DNA from: Terebella lapidaria
Taxonomy: Eukaryota > Annelida > Polychaeta > Terebellida > Terebellidae
Length of the DNA stretch: 64,000 bases
Assembly (NCBI GenBank): GCA_949152475.1
Contig: OX424560.1
Location: forward strand, 8,680,001 to 8,744,000
Direction of reading: 5' to 3'
The notes under the pieces: generated by a model
What the model saw: only the letters and a program-made list of their open reading frames with translations
What the model was told of the DNA's origin: nothing
The model's database searches: none
Made by a program: the position numbers and the translations under genes
Shown: one piece after another, positions 13,401 to 21,888 of the stretch
Layout of the letters: every line of letters begins with the position of its first letter
Numbering within the stretch: position 1 is the stretch's first letter

Positions 13401-16400
13401 ACCGTACGGCTATCGCGAAGACTCTAAAACCCAAACTTGGGATCGATTTTGGTCATGATCAAGGTTTGACTGCGTTGATTAATAGTTTCGAGATCGAAAG
13501 ACCGAAAGCTAGGAACCCGGTTCCTGAGTGGGATCTATCGCTTGTTCTCAACGTCTTAAGAAAAGATCCGTTCGAACCCCTTGAGCGGGCCTCACTAAAG
13601 TTTCTGACGTTTAAGACGGTCTTCCTTTTGGCTCTGGCTTCCGGGAAGCGACGGAGTGAGCTCCACGCTCTGTCCTTTTCCAAAGTTAAGTGGAAGTCGG
13701 ATGGCTCCTCGGTTCTCCTCGGAGTCATTCCCTCCTTTCTGGCCAAAACTCAATTAGCAGGTACGCCATTATTGAGCTTTTCCATTCCCGCCCTGACTCC
13801 TTCTCTGGGGCCGGGCCTGGAGGAAGACGCGAAGCTTTGTCCCGTGCGAGCCCTCCGCATCTACGTTAATCGTACGCGTGAGCTGCATCTCGGCAAGCGT
13901 TTGCTTTTCGTGTCCTATCTTAAGGATTTTCCAAATGATATCCGTCCTGCTACGATCTCATCTTGGATCAAGAAGTGTGTTAGATTTTGCTATGAAAAGT
14001 CACAGGCGAAAAAATCCACAGGTTTCAGAGTCAAAGCGCATGATGTGAGGGCTCTCGCGGCTTCACTTGCCTTTACAAATAAAGTGTCTCTGAATGATGT
14101 CATGTCTGCCTGTACCTGGAAATCTCATAACACATTCACTTCTTTCTATCTCAGGGAGTTAGCTTGGGAGGATGACTCCGGCCTCCAGCTTGGACGACTG
14201 GTGGCGGCGGAGCGTGTAGTCCAGCTGTAGATACCTGTAAATAGATCAACACGCCTCTGTACAGATGCACCTGAGGTCGACTCCCAGGGGAGTTGCTCCT
14301 CTTCTTTGGCGAGGGAAATTTTTGTTCTTCTGCAAGAGGAAAGTCACCTCTGCAGAGCCCCTGCTCGTCTCCATGCATCTGAAGGTAATTCAGGCGTGTA
14401 TTATGGTTTAGTTGTAAATATCCTGTAAATATGTATTTTCGACTTAAAATTATAATTTAAAAGTAAAACACAATATTTACTACTTTCAATGGATATTTCC
14501 TACTCTCACACATCGGTGATGAAATTCCCGGGAGAGGGTTAAACCCACCTCCTTTGGTTATTCTGATATAACCCAAAGAGTTTATTATAGAGGTAGTGGT
14601 ATGGCAATAAATAGGAAGTTTTAACTTGTTTAAAACCAGTATTTATTACATACCTACCTCTATAATAAACACGATTATTCTCCCTCCCGCCTCCCCTGCC
14701 TTAACCAGGTGGGCAAATTAATGGCGGCTAAGGTCAATCATATGACCGGTGTGACGTCACATCTACACCGCGGGGAATCTGAGATGTGTGAGAGTAATTT
14801 CCTTCAATTTCGAGTTCGAGATGGATGTCAGGAATTTTAAGAAAATTCTTGTGACATTCATTTCTCTCTCCTCTTCTTTGAATGCCAAGGTAAGATTACC
14901 CAAAGAGTTTATTATAGAGGTAGGTATGTAATAAATACTGGTTTTAAACAAGTTAAAACTTCCTATTTCCCTTGAGAAACTTATTTTAATTATTTGAATT
15001 TGAATCCAAATGCTTGACACACAACAGCAACATTAACATTTAATACATTTACATAAATCTCTTCCCAAATCTCAGGAGGTTCTGAAGCTTGACCGAGTTG
15101 AAGACATCAACAAGGGCGTTAGTTTGGCGTTCTCACTCTTTCACCTGGACCTTACAAGTTTGACCCTTGACCTCGTGCATATCGTAGTGCCACAGCTGGC
15201 CCAGGTGCCCTCCACCCAGCTGAGACAGCTGATGGACCCGAGGGGACGCGCACTCGCAAGGCTTGCAGTGCTGTGTCTGTGTGCCTGCCACCATGCCAAG
15301 TCGCAGGCTCAGAAAGGTGTGAACTTAGTTAAGGTGAAATTACATTTTGAGAGGAATTCTAGGTGATATACATTGATCGTGAGGTAAAGATATTTGTATA
15401 CATTACATGTTCACACCCAGCAGACTTCTTTGACTGGAGAGCATTTAATTTTCTGTTTTCAGAAGGGTCACCTGTAAAGAGGGGGAAGAAACGGTCCAGA
15501 ACAGAAATAGAACTGGAGGTTATAACTCTTTGTTTCTCATACAGTAGATCCTTTGTTTACATTGTGGTTTTATGTTGTTAATTTTTCACTATGATATCTG
15601 TAAAAAAAATTCTGGATATCTATATCAAAGCATTTATCAACCACGCAAATCCCAACAGACTCCTGAAGATCCACCCGAGGAATCTCGTGCACAGAAACTA
15701 CGTCGTCTGTCGTCCGCCTGCGAAGATCTTCTACCGCCGTCATTTGGATCTGATGCCTTCAGCGGCTTGTCAAGTAAGTGTCTTGACTTTCTCACTCATA
15801 CACTCACCAGGTTTTGGAGTTCTAGCTGTATGTATGGGGATATTCTGTATATATAAAGTAACTCGCTTACTATCATGACTATATTTATACAATTTTGTGA
15901 TCTTGACTGATTCACTTTCATTCTCCATATTCAAATTCTGTCATATTCAAGTTCTTAACCCATGGCCATGTCACCTATACAATCTACTTGATTTAGTCAG
16001 TAATCAAATGTTAGTGAATGTGACGATGACTGATTTGTTCGATTGCAGATCTAGTCAGTTCTAAGGAGGAGAGTGAGCCCACCTATGATGTGAACGACCC
16101 TCTCAATAAGGCTCTTGGTGGGTATCAGATACACCTCAGATTTAATGTAAATGGACTATAAAACCAAGAATATAAATCATCAAGGAACAGAATGCAGAAC
16201 AAAACCCGTAATCAAACCCATACAATCAGTATGGGATGTCTTAGCAAAGGTTTCGTTGGATTAAAATTCTGAAAAAATTCATTGCGTGTCAAGTGCCTGA
16301 AATTCACTATAAGTTTCGCAAATATCCTCCACTATTCTTGTTCTTTGCAGTGAACTTGTTCCGTCTGTTCAGTGTGATTCTGTCACAGAATCAAGCGAGT

Positions 16401-16805
16401 CCAAGGACAGGTTTCGTGTCATCCTTCATCGAAGAAGTCCTAAAATGTGGCAACAGCACATCGCGATATGTGCTACAGTTCATGCCTAACTCAATGGTAT
16501 GGATTTGTTCTTGTCAATTGATTTCTTTGGCAGTGTACCAGTATCATGGCACTAGTATTCAGTACCGGTATGTGCATGTTCGCTCAAAACTTACTAGGTC
16601 ATGCCCTGCATCAAAGCCTGGAATGTTTCAAGTGATTTCTTCTATTTACATCCAGGTTTCACAATTGATGAAAAGCTTGAACAATCAGTTCAGCACAGAG
16701 ATCCTGCTTCACATCTGTGATCTGGGGACAGTCACTGGTCGCAAAACTGCAGCCAAAATCTTGTGTCAGCATGCGAGCAATAGAGCACGTGAGGCCAAGT
16801 CATGA
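1483..16805 (+). CDS. MED24: Mediator complex subunit 24 (5' end outside window)
   Basis: MED24 is a tail-side subunit of Mediator, the nuclear complex linking activators to RNA polymerase II. Twenty-one exons can be chained with consistent phases: 1483-1565, 1662-1774, 1929-2152, 2492-2615, 2760-2919, 3300-3413, 3638-3765, 4008-4097, 4301-4403, 4686-4828, 5026-5146, 5610-5779, 6322-6421, 6751-6911, 8010-8250, 15076-15316, 15463-15518, 15659-15773, 16049-16117, 16351-16496, 16656-16805 (TGA). They give ~949 residues. The family is usually near 990, so about the first 50 residues lie before the window. Family-typical stretches include ENRALLFIAK (exon 3), LILRAEPT (exon 9), SGKSLELILAAAAA (exon 10), FDISFLMLCH (exon 11) and YVLQFMPNSM (exon 20). 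The intron at 8251-15075 holds a full-length DIRS element in sense; without it the intron would be ~250 bp. A sense AATAAA lies 77 bp after the stop. I see no broken exon, so the gene is probably functional. Confidence 0.95.
3941..3965. repeat. (ATTC)n microsatellite
   Basis: CATTCATTCGTTCATTCATT-type repeat in the intron between MED24 exons 7 and 8. Confidence 0.85.
5362..5542. mobile_element. 181-bp MITE with 25-bp terminal inverted repeats
   Basis: The left end starts TACAGTGGTCCCTGTAAGAT and runs to 5386; 5518-5542 is its exact complement. The CAGTGGTCCC start with flanking TA resembles non-autonomous pogo/Tc1-mariner elements. It lies in the intron between MED24 exons 11 and 12 and has no coding capacity. 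Confidence 0.75.
8415..8625 (+). repeat. left inverted terminal repeat, DIRS copy 1 (211 bp)
   Basis: Perfect reverse complement of 14713-14923. It contains the palindrome TGACGTCA (8579-8586). The bases outside it (8398-8414) match the right end only loosely, so the two termini are asymmetric beyond the ITR, as in other DIRS elements. Confidence 0.95.
8579..8586. promoter_or_regulatory. CRE-like TGACGTCA in the DIRS ITR
   Basis: An exact consensus CRE/ATF palindrome about 290 bp upstream of the Gag ATG. It is repeated in the right ITR (14752-14759), in copy 2 (34416-34423, 40589-40596) and in the unrelated-looking ITRs of the third DIRS element (51915-51922, 56768-56775). A promoter role is inferred. 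Confidence 0.5.
8873..14230 (+). CDS. DIRS copy 1 Gag-to-tyrosine-recombinase through-frame (1785 codons)
   Basis: One uninterrupted frame from an ATG. Residues ~1-50 have a Cys/His-rich start ([17 protein letters not shown]) like DIRS Gag proteins. Residues ~100-280 are Pro/Ser-rich and may be an intron (9170-9709). A conserved Gag core follows, then an RG-rich tract near residues 735-770. From ~1430 to the end is a tyrosine recombinase: a SAM-like core-binding part ([15 protein letters not shown]), then the catalytic set R (SGKRRSEL), HxxR (HDVR) and a terminal H...Y ([10 protein letters not shown]). The middle, ~800-1430, overlaps RT-RNase H in the other frame, has no recognisable domain, and is probably carried open rather than used. 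Whether Gag and recombinase are really one protein, or come from splicing or reinitiation, cannot be seen here. Confidence 0.85.
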   Translation: MKCIVCKHYLPKWEAHNACWQCRDTVYCRPSATCELCADWSVDEWKLCLQGLREIQARRFAGCPTPPSPSDSDSARPRPKASEERKRRLDLQLSNAVCAVSFDLSLSFSFSHVRVPGAARSALGTLTSPQPTGLCGSLLAPSLLAPRSHASLAERPGFQCPSVVSGSAGSVGLTTVPCARDPSGQRVLFPPPGRAPAPGAGFQPHSQGGFRSGPVSPVIRPPAPDFPSVTGPQAVATGAVASRGRELRAMSRPNPWVPGVSMSPRFPQFPFSDSPCVFQIAEDIKDDSPLTALPSGFVASSQGMLSFAQLADQGSSRASEPSGVPVQGSSSTTSEQRLRGELQSFREEMLGQWQQFLARFTPPQPPPPPSSPLPREEPSSDEEPSLQVSQSADQPLPGPSGLTLPRKRKADPDQEADQPESDDPLSWGEKLDFVKRVLPGLWPEEHAPAPVKKVARSMISSEMEHPRPSKDALRFPLSQGVRGSMQERMDETIRSNKSAIGAYPARPSVNDYYTSSELDDKPTALRRHHPHYAFFKEPKAVEIPWAALAELQHTFRVGLATDSAMDWLSMATRRAILQCRDQVLDNPDVDRDDLAEALLSCASLVTSIGKGVGDKVALDSHSLWVSELWRRDAFLSSLKFEVPDQLMTDMRVLHPVIPSSGAPTSLLLPDRSAELREVKKEADEKAAKSSTSNALLSQSKSLERLTQQMVSAFKKPQSAVQQSQPQQQPTRGRGRARGRASGLPFRGAPAGSTRGDRGRGRGRGRGEAPKPAGEKKPGTYSFGFRAGSFARVSRRAAWSARFGRYSFLRRARRSSFNSVLERVGAARGLPLGRLDAPSRIRPEIREIATVIARPKGVHSSKRSRTPPCSPRGDNGDDRETSDRTCSRGHSRVLQRVVCGSQSVGGLETSDRSFSVEQVLNRADVFHGNAGASSFSHASQFVGGNDRSQRCLFPYSNETCSSQIPEISLSRPRMAVSGAPVRIIDSAVDFHHGGSGSPDSRPQAGDFYPPISRRLANPAPLSRNADRPSTVCGKSMLTDGVQNQPKKVRLVTASRLRLLGVSLSDYLRDCFADAGSSVKIIRAVRRLPSSHSTDGQTLAVPSRDASVHGKVSSVGPPAHAAYSAASTLSMVPGHGRQIPARAGLSGSRFPSAMVAGSRQSAPRVVIPPAASIQARIYGCQYGRLGRSLGRQRGLGHLVFVSAGMAHKPVGTGGRVLGSQALGNTFPQSGCVGGHRQLHRCRLHQQAGRYEVPVAVPSRYRPPALVSRPGYFAFREAYPWSYECLGGPPLPEGPGPGHGVESCPQGIPISLRPMGHADGRFVCDPLEPQTSFVCVSHSRSHGHVSGCDVDVLGGHVRVCLPPSGVVGQGDRQVSDSPVSPPADCSVSTAEVVVPGPSGVDSRLPSSASGSVGPPQTTSLQHVSSGSRKSEASCLDIVERCFRKKGFSREVSARIARSNRKSSLAVYQSKWTSFCAWCRRRKVSPFRVDAPLISEFLLEKFNEGRAPSTIAGYRTAIAKTLKPKLGIDFGHDQGLTALINSFEIERPKARNPVPEWDLSLVLNVLRKDPFEPLERASLKFLTFKTVFLLALASGKRRSELHALSFSKVKWKSDGSSVLLGVIPSFLAKTQLAGTPLLSFSIPALTPSLGPGLEEDAKLCPVRALRIYVNRTRELHLGKRLLFVSYLKDFPNDIRPATISSWIKKCVRFCYEKSQAKKSTGFRVKAHDVRALAASLAFTNKVSLNDVMSACTWKSHNTFTSFYLRELAWEDDSGLQLGRLVAAERVVQL
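9170..9709 (+). other. candidate in-frame intron in DIRS gag
   Basis: It starts with a consensus GTAAGT and ends in a pyrimidine-rich GTGTGTTTCAG. It is 540 nt (180 codons) and lies exactly between codons, so removal keeps the frame. The three differences between copies inside it all change residues. A nearer AG at 9203-9204 would give only a 35-nt intron that breaks the frame. The same signals exist in copy 2 (35007-35546). No transcript evidence is available. Confidence 0.35.
11064..13340 (+). CDS. DIRS copy 1 reverse transcriptase-RNase H (+1 frame, nested)
   Basis: This frame is +1 to the Gag frame. RT runs from ~11290 to 12330, with VIDLSPLN, the motif A aspartate in [20 protein letters not shown], and the active-site YLDD at 11901-11912. 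RNase H covers ~12390-12740: [10 protein letters not shown] (D), LELEAV (E), ATDNSTVV (D) and [11 protein letters not shown] (D). Beyond it, ~12800-13110 ([18 protein letters not shown]) is the extension often called methyltransferase-like in DIRS elements; I see no clear catalytic motif for that. The leftmost start-like codon is GTG at 11064 and the first in-frame ATG (~11499) is already inside the RT domain, so expression probably needs a +1 frameshift from Gag or a spliced RNA. The first ~200 nt still overlap the RG-rich Gag tail and are probably not coding in this frame. Confidence 0.9.
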   Translation: MAVVELEAGPQGCPFAAPLPAAPEETVVVAEAEDAERLPSPQGKRNRVRIASDSGPDPLLECREELHGQLVSVDIPSSDEPVGARLILFWKEWERLGACPWVVSTLRRGFGLKFEKLPPLSPVPRGFTLPNDPERRRVLHEEITAMIEKQAIEPAPGDTPGFYSVLFVVPKASGGWRPVIDLSPLNKFLIVPTFSMETPEQVRSVMPRNSWVVTIDLKDAYFHIPMKPAVRKYLRFLYLGRVWQFRALPFGLSTAPWIFTMVAREVQILAHKRGIFIHQYLDDWLIRHHCRETLIVQAQFVVNLCSRMGFKINQKKSDLSPRRDFVFLGYRYQTTSETVLPTLDRQSKLSVLSEGFLRRIPQTARRWQSLLGMLASTEKLVPLGRLHMRPIQRHLHSQWSQVTGDRSQLVQVSPEVVSHLQWWLDPVNLLRGSSFRRPLPSRHVFTDASMDGWGAHWDDSEVSGTWSSSQQEWHINLLELEAVFLALRHWETHFLNQAVLVATDNSTVVAYINKQGGTKSQSLCQAAIDLLLWCHDRGISLFARHIPGHMNVWADRLSRRGQVQAMEWSLAPRVFQSLCGLWGTPMVDLFATRWNHKLPSYVSPIPDPTAMSVDAMSTSWEGMYAYAYPPAVLLDKVIAKFRTHQCRLLLIAPCLPQRSWFPDLLELIVDFPRQLPDQWDLLKQPRSSMFHQAPASLKLHAWILSSDVSERRDFQGRCPLGSPDQIENLLWQSTNRSGLPSVLGVVAGRLVLSESMLP
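14571..14670 (+). repeat. internal complementary region of DIRS copy 1
   Basis: 14571-14613 is the reverse complement of the left terminus (8398-8440) and 14609-14670 that of the right terminus (14907-14968). They meet at AAATA (14609-14613), the complement of the TATTT shared by both ends. It is thus a copy of the circle junction, the hallmark DIRS feature thought to template completion of the ends. It also contains a sense AATAAA (14606-14611), a possible poly(A) signal for the element. Confidence 0.93.
14713..14923 (-). repeat. right inverted terminal repeat, DIRS copy 1 (211 bp)
   Basis: Perfect reverse complement of 8415-8625. A further ~45 bp (14924-14968) completes the right end and has no counterpart at the left end except in the internal complementary region. 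Confidence 0.95.
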
Positions 16806-16881
16806 CTGGATACTTTAAACACAGACTGCACCCTGCATAACTCTGCTAATAACATTATCATATACATGTATATTTTGAACT

Positions 16882-16887
16882 AATAAA
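16882..16887 (+). promoter_or_regulatory. poly(A) signal of MED24
   Basis: AATAAA 77 bp downstream of the MED24 stop codon, the first such hexamer after it. Confidence 0.6.
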
Positions 16888-16924
16888 ATGAATATGTCAA
16901 GATCTCTGCATATGTTGTTCGTAT

Positions 16925-16962
16925 GAGTTGGACAAGTTGCTAAGAGTTGGACAAGTTGCTAA
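16925..16962. repeat. 19-bp perfect tandem duplication
   Basis: GAGTTGGACAAGTTGCTAA occurs twice, directly adjacent, in the MED24-TOMM7 interval. The rest of 16963-17428 shows nothing I recognise. Confidence 0.85.
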
Positions 16963-17428
16963 TGAATAGTGCAACTTTGAGACTTCAATTCCCTGAAAAG
17001 AAATGACTGTTACATAGGTACATGCAATAATATGACAACAGATGAAGCATGGGCATTGCTAGAGAAGATGTTCTACATAATGTATACTTATGTCAAACGG
17101 GTTGCTTCCAAAACAGAACTTCTATTGCTCAATTGTTTCAAATGACTTTATTATGATTACATGTACATGAAAATGCAAATGAATGGCAATGCGTGCAAAT
17201 ATGAAAAATATTTAGCATGCAGCATACTAGTATGGGCATTTGTTCTTGATTGGAAAAGAAACACGACCATAATGACACTTTTATGTTAACATGTTACAAT
17301 ATTCTAGGCAATTTTGTGCAGTAATGAACAAAGAGGGAAACAAACATATAAAAAATATTGTTTGGGTGATACATAGATGTGGACAGCATTCGCACAAATA
17401 TTTTACATATCAGAAATGTCAGCTGAAT

Positions 17429-17434
17429 TTTATT
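17429..17434 (-). promoter_or_regulatory. poly(A) signal of TOMM7
   Basis: AATAAA on the minus strand, 125 nt after the TOMM7 stop. Confidence 0.6.
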
Positions 17435-17558
17435 TCCTAGAAACCAAATTCTAATGTTTCAGATCAGAATGACTTGTGGTCGTTTTGAAGAGCAGAAGTT
17501 GTGTTGGTGACTGTATCCATGAGGCGGTGATCATTGTGGTGATATGATGACGAGATTC

Positions 17559-18435
17559 TCACTGCCACAACAAACTGCAAAACAGAAATACATCTGATCA
17601 TTAGTATTCTCACGACCAATTTTAACAATTTTTGTTGCTTTACATTTTTCAACTAAAATACAAACTTGAATGATGTGCTGAGAGGATGAAATAATGCAGA
17701 AACATGCATTGCATTGTACATGTTGTAATGGCTACAACTACTGTAAAACGACTAATTTTGCCGGACGATTTATTTGGCGGATTTGGCGGTAGGGAAAAAA
17801 CCGCCAAATTAAATAGTCTGCCAAATTAACTAGATAAATGTTAATAAATATAAGTGGTCTTGGAACCGCCAAATTAAATCTCTGCCAAATGACGTGGGGC
17901 TCAAAACCGCCAAATTTAATAGCTGCCCAAATTAGTCTTTTTACAGTATTCATGTATGTCAAGGGAACATAGGGAATGTACTATTGGCATGACATATGTA
18001 CTCTTTTACCCGAAAATCAATGCTCATAAACAACTCTATAGTAATCCATATACAAGAGCAAGGGGGTAGCTGCATGTCATTTGTTTTGTGGGGGAAAAAT
18101 TACATATGTGAAAACTGTATTAGTGTATATGTATATTCCCTCATCAATCATCACCACACATTATATTCTGTCGGTATTCAAATACCTGAGGACTGTCAGC
18201 TCTGGCATTCCCTCATCTGCCCCTTTCCGAAATCCTGCAAGTAAACAATATTTATAAGAACATGATGACATGCCGCCGTCGATGCATGCACGATGACCTG
18301 ATGACGAACGGTTGGGGTGAGCGATAATATGGAAATCATACCTAAATATAGCACTGTTGGAATGAATCCCCAATGAAAGACAGTTTTTGTTGTCGCTATT
18401 AAAGCTTGAGCTCTGGCTTTCATTTCCGGACTCAT
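17559..18435 (-). CDS. TOMM7: Tom7, mitochondrial outer-membrane translocase subunit
   Basis: Tom7 is a small single-span subunit of the TOM import complex. Three coding exons on the minus strand: 18435-18342 (ATG, 31 codons plus G), 18234-18186, and 17574-17559, only 16 nt, encoding the end of a split serine codon plus LLWQ and TGA. All junctions are GT-AG and in phase. The protein has 52 residues, close to the usual ~55. Diagnostic parts are HWGFIPTVLYLG (transmembrane start), RKGADEGMPELTVL and the terminal SLLW. Reading past the exon 2 donor would give an aberrant RYLNTDRI tail; the CAG|GT donor and the matching terminal exon show that splicing is right. Convergent with MED24. Intron 2 carries a MITE (17739-17948). 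Confidence 0.93.
17739..17948. mobile_element. 210-bp MITE in TOMM7 intron 2
   Basis: Terminal inverted repeats TACTGTAAAACGACTAATTT and, at the right end, a near-exact complement ending TTACAGTA. Inside, ACCGCCAAATTAAAT-like words recur. TA at both edges would fit a Tc1/mariner-type target. No coding capacity. Confidence 0.65.
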
Positions 18436-18835
18436 CTTGCACAGAGTTTTTGTTCAAATCAACAAGTATTTCGATGTGTGCTGCTCAGTGTGCTCTTTCG
18501 ACCTTTGCAATCGGTTTTCCTCGGATGAAATCGGCAATTTCCGTAAACATTTTTGTAAGCCGCAAGGCTGATATAGCGATTTGGGAATGGAGGTCTACAT
18601 GTGTGTGTAAACATAGATACAGCTCAGGTTGTCATACATATAGAAATAAACATTTCAATATCTATGAAAATACGCATTTCTTGACGATCCTACAATATTC
18701 ATAATAAAGAGTCATGCGTTACTTTACTGCAACGTGATGACAGCGAATGTCAGTCTGTCAATGAATCAATCAATGAAAATTAGCTGTGTTTCCGAATAGA
18801 AACTATATATGAAAAAATAGCCCAAGGGCTAATTA

Positions 18836-19672
18836 AGGTTACCGGGGAAATGTATAGTGCTGAGCCACAACAGTTTTTTTTCTCACCAAAATTGCTGTTT
18901 TGACCTTTCAAGGTTACTGACGATCGACTTCAAGGTCACCCCTGAAATTACGATATTCAATTTGAATGTGCCAATAATCAAGCTGTATCTTGAAGTATTC
19001 TAGTAGTTCACTTCACACAGCTCCCATTATGAGGAGAAAAATGGAGAAAATTTTCAAAATATTTTTGAATGGCGGAAAAAAAGGCTTTTTTGTGAAAATA
19101 CCCCAAAATGATAGTTACTTGTGTGACGTTTGTAACACCTCGCCGACGGCACTGCCGCAGGGATAGAACCCTGGACAGCCCGACGGTCTGCCAGAGCCTG
19201 TGTCGCACCATCCCAGGTGGGAGACCGGAGATCCAGAGGGCAAGACAGTGTTCTGAAAGAATCTCCCGCCGCGATCTTTGGACAAAATCGCCACACTTGA
19301 TTTCGGACCACAAATTTTCCAGTCAGAAAATCAAAATGGCAGCCACGCGCAGACCAGCGATTCAAGGGCAACTATACACATTACAAAGGTGCATATGGGC
19401 AGTCTTATACTTCAGTTGGAAAAAAGTTACTGAAATATTTTGAGAAAAGGACCATCAAATCCCAAAATTGACCGTTTTTCCTCTAAAATGTCCTCGATTT
19501 TCGAAAACAATATGAAAATATAAAGAAAAGTAAAAAAAAATAGTTTTTTTGTGCTAATTTTCAAAAATATTTGCCCATAAACTTTAAAAATAAAAAATTT
19601 TGATGGACGACAGCAGAGGTATGGCTAGGCGAACGGCTAGGCGGTTATATCGGACCATACGTTTGGTAACCT
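18836..19672. mobile_element. possible 837-bp element with 8-bp inverted ends
   Basis: AGGTTACC at 18836-18843 and GGTAACCT at 19665-19672 bracket a block with a GC-richer core (~19130-19330) unlike its surroundings. The inverted ends do not extend further and no target duplication is evident, so this is tentative. No protein domain is recognisable inside. Confidence 0.25.
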
Positions 19673-21114
19673 AAATTTCAAAACAATGCAGAGATATGGA
19701 GAAAAAAAATCATTAGACGTGAAGACCATGGGGACTAGCACATGGGTGACTTATACTGTGATTCAAACAGTTTTAAAAACCTAGCGTGGTAACTATACGA
19801 TATCGTGGTGATGTTTGTTTGGTTGTGTACAGTTGTGTTTTTGCGTATTTTTCTGTAAAAAAACATCTGTATGATTTTGTTTATTGTCCCACCTGTCATA
19901 TGAAGAAAAAAATTCGGACGAAGCAGTGAAGAAATAAACACTAAAGAATACTATCCACAAGAAATGTGTCAAATTGATGAAATTGCACAAATCGTTGCTT
20001 CCTCTAATGAAAACTGCTAAAAGACTTCGAAACTGAGTTTATATTTAAATATTGAATAATAAAAAATTGTCGTTTTCCACAGAAGTCTTAGTGAAATTAT
20101 CAAGCACACAAGTGACCTTCACTCTCACTTCCACTACTCTCACTCACAAAGACGACTAAGAAAAGAGTTATGTAGTAATTTGAAATATAGTTCATACAAG
20201 GTGATAACATATTTAGTTTTTCACATAATAAAATTACCGATTGATTAATTAGCAAATCTTTCTTAATGCCACGATAACTTAGTGATCCAGGCTAACATAT
20301 TATTATTAGGCCTACCACTACATTTTATCTGTAAACAGTAGAAAACTTACTACAAATATACCATGTATCCGAAAGAAAAAGATTACACCTATATGCTACC
20401 ATGTCCTCTGAGTTAATGCGAGACACATTTATTTTTCGCTGAGCACCCATAAACTCAATATTCCGGGTGTGAGGACATGTATGCACGATCTTGCGGCATA
20501 TCGTTAATGTGGCTTGCCATTAGACACATTTCCGTTTCCGTTCTTGTTGTCATGGACACCGCTGGGAAACCCACTCGTCTTGATCGTTTTCTTTTTTTCA
20601 GCTGAACAACTGAAAGGATTGCCTCAAACATCCGTGCTTGCCTATATCTAAAACTAAGTGAATTGTGAGTAAGTTCTAGCTGGTTTTAGACTCAAAACTG
20701 TTGGCGTGGATGAGTGATGACTGTCACTCACTGTGACGTATGATCAGCCAGCTAGGTTTTCCCACCCAGGCCAGGGTGACTGCATCATCATCATCATCAT
20801 AGCCTAATTCAGAATTCAATCATTCACGATTCAGTGCATGCTGCGCTGACTGAGTAGGGGCTAATGTGACGGGAAGTAGGCACTAGACTAACTCTGCCTC
20901 TGGCAAGCGTATTCCATTCTCCCAAAGGCAGGGAATACGTATTGCGTATTTGCCGTCCGATTACAGGCCGAATTTTGGCCCGGTACGCAGGCTGCGTACT
21001 TCACCATTATTCACAAATAAACGACATTTATTCAGGATATAGCTCTATAATTCACAAGAGGGAATGGTTTGCAATCATTTTCTGGTGCAAAAACGAAGCT
21101 ACTGTGTACTTATC
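19673..21114. other. intergenic, no gene recognised
   Basis: Nothing protein-like on either strand. It contains a (CAT)6 microsatellite at 20783-20800. A GTGAGTAAGT donor-like site near 20664, following moderately GC-rich DNA, could end a noncoding first exon of CFAP70, whose start-codon exon begins at an acceptor; this is only a guess. Confidence 0.35.
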
Positions 21115-21122
21115 GTAAATAA

Positions 21123-21888
21123 TAGTGCATGGACTCGGTGATGGAAATTGAAATCGATTAATCGGACCCACTCACGATCGATTAATCGATTATAATCGAA
21201 GTTGTAATGACCCCAATAATTTGGGTAGTGATCAAGAAATCGTACACTACTTTCCTATATTATCGCCCGTTTCGAGTCGGGAGTGACAACTTCCTTTCAT
21301 GAGAGATGACATCTGACGTGGAAGGTGACTGGATGTTTGGAATTAGTATGATTATTCTCTGTAAATTCAAGTTTTCATGTTGCTCAACTGAAATTACAAA
21401 TAATAAATGTTAATAAACGAGTTGAAACCGTTGTTTGTTGTGTCTGATTTGTGTTCATCTGCAGCCAAGAGGGATCATTTATTTATATGAACGATGTGAA
21501 TCCTTTGGGGAATAGGTAAAACAAGAGCAAATTTACTGAAAATATTTATTTCCCAAGTTCTCGCACAGCCATACAAAAACACAGAACCAGTTGGCCTCGT
21601 TCGTTATTTTTCTGTCGTCTGCTGGTTCTGCCATTTTGAGGTCAAATTTGAATGAATGAATGATCCCTCACCATGACAGCAGCTCCACCTGGCGAATGTC
21701 TCTCACAACAGAAAGTTGACAACAACAATAATCCGAAAAAAAACCCTCAGAACTGGATGATTTCGTGAAAAGACGAGTACATTATTTGCACGTAAAAAAG
21801 ATCGATGTTCATATTTCAGAATCGATTATATAATCGTTTGACAATGACCACCGATTAATCGATTAATCGTCGAATCGACCATGCACTA
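21123..21888. mobile_element. non-autonomous hAT-like element with 8-bp target duplication
   Basis: Flanked by the direct repeat GTAAATAA (21115-21122 and 21889-21896). Terminal inverted repeats TAGTGCATGG / CCATGCACTA, followed inward on both sides by CGATTAATCG-type words. The 8-bp duplication is the hAT signature. 766 bp, no coding capacity. Confidence 0.85.

Larger units (their letters stand above)
8398..14968 (+). mobile_element. DIRS-type tyrosine-recombinase retrotransposon, copy 1 (6571 bp)
   Basis: A full-length element in a MED24 intron, same strand as the gene. In order: left ITR, ~250-bp leader, Gag, RT-RNase H in the +1 frame, tyrosine recombinase, internal complementary region, right ITR. 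There are no LTRs, and the recombinase replaces an integrase, as expected for DIRS elements, which are thought to integrate as DNA circles without target duplication. Both edges share the pentamer TATTT (8398-8402 and 14964-14968), so the exact crossover is ambiguous by a few bases. All frames are open. The element is colinear without net indel with the copy at 34235-40805 and differs at roughly 38 positions by eye, so both insertions are recent. Confidence 0.95.

Noticed and set aside
19130..19215. Possible tRNA-derived SINE head on the minus strand (GGTTCTATCCC box-B-like)
   Set aside because: The box B has the wrong base at a key position, box A is weak and no cloverleaf can be drawn.
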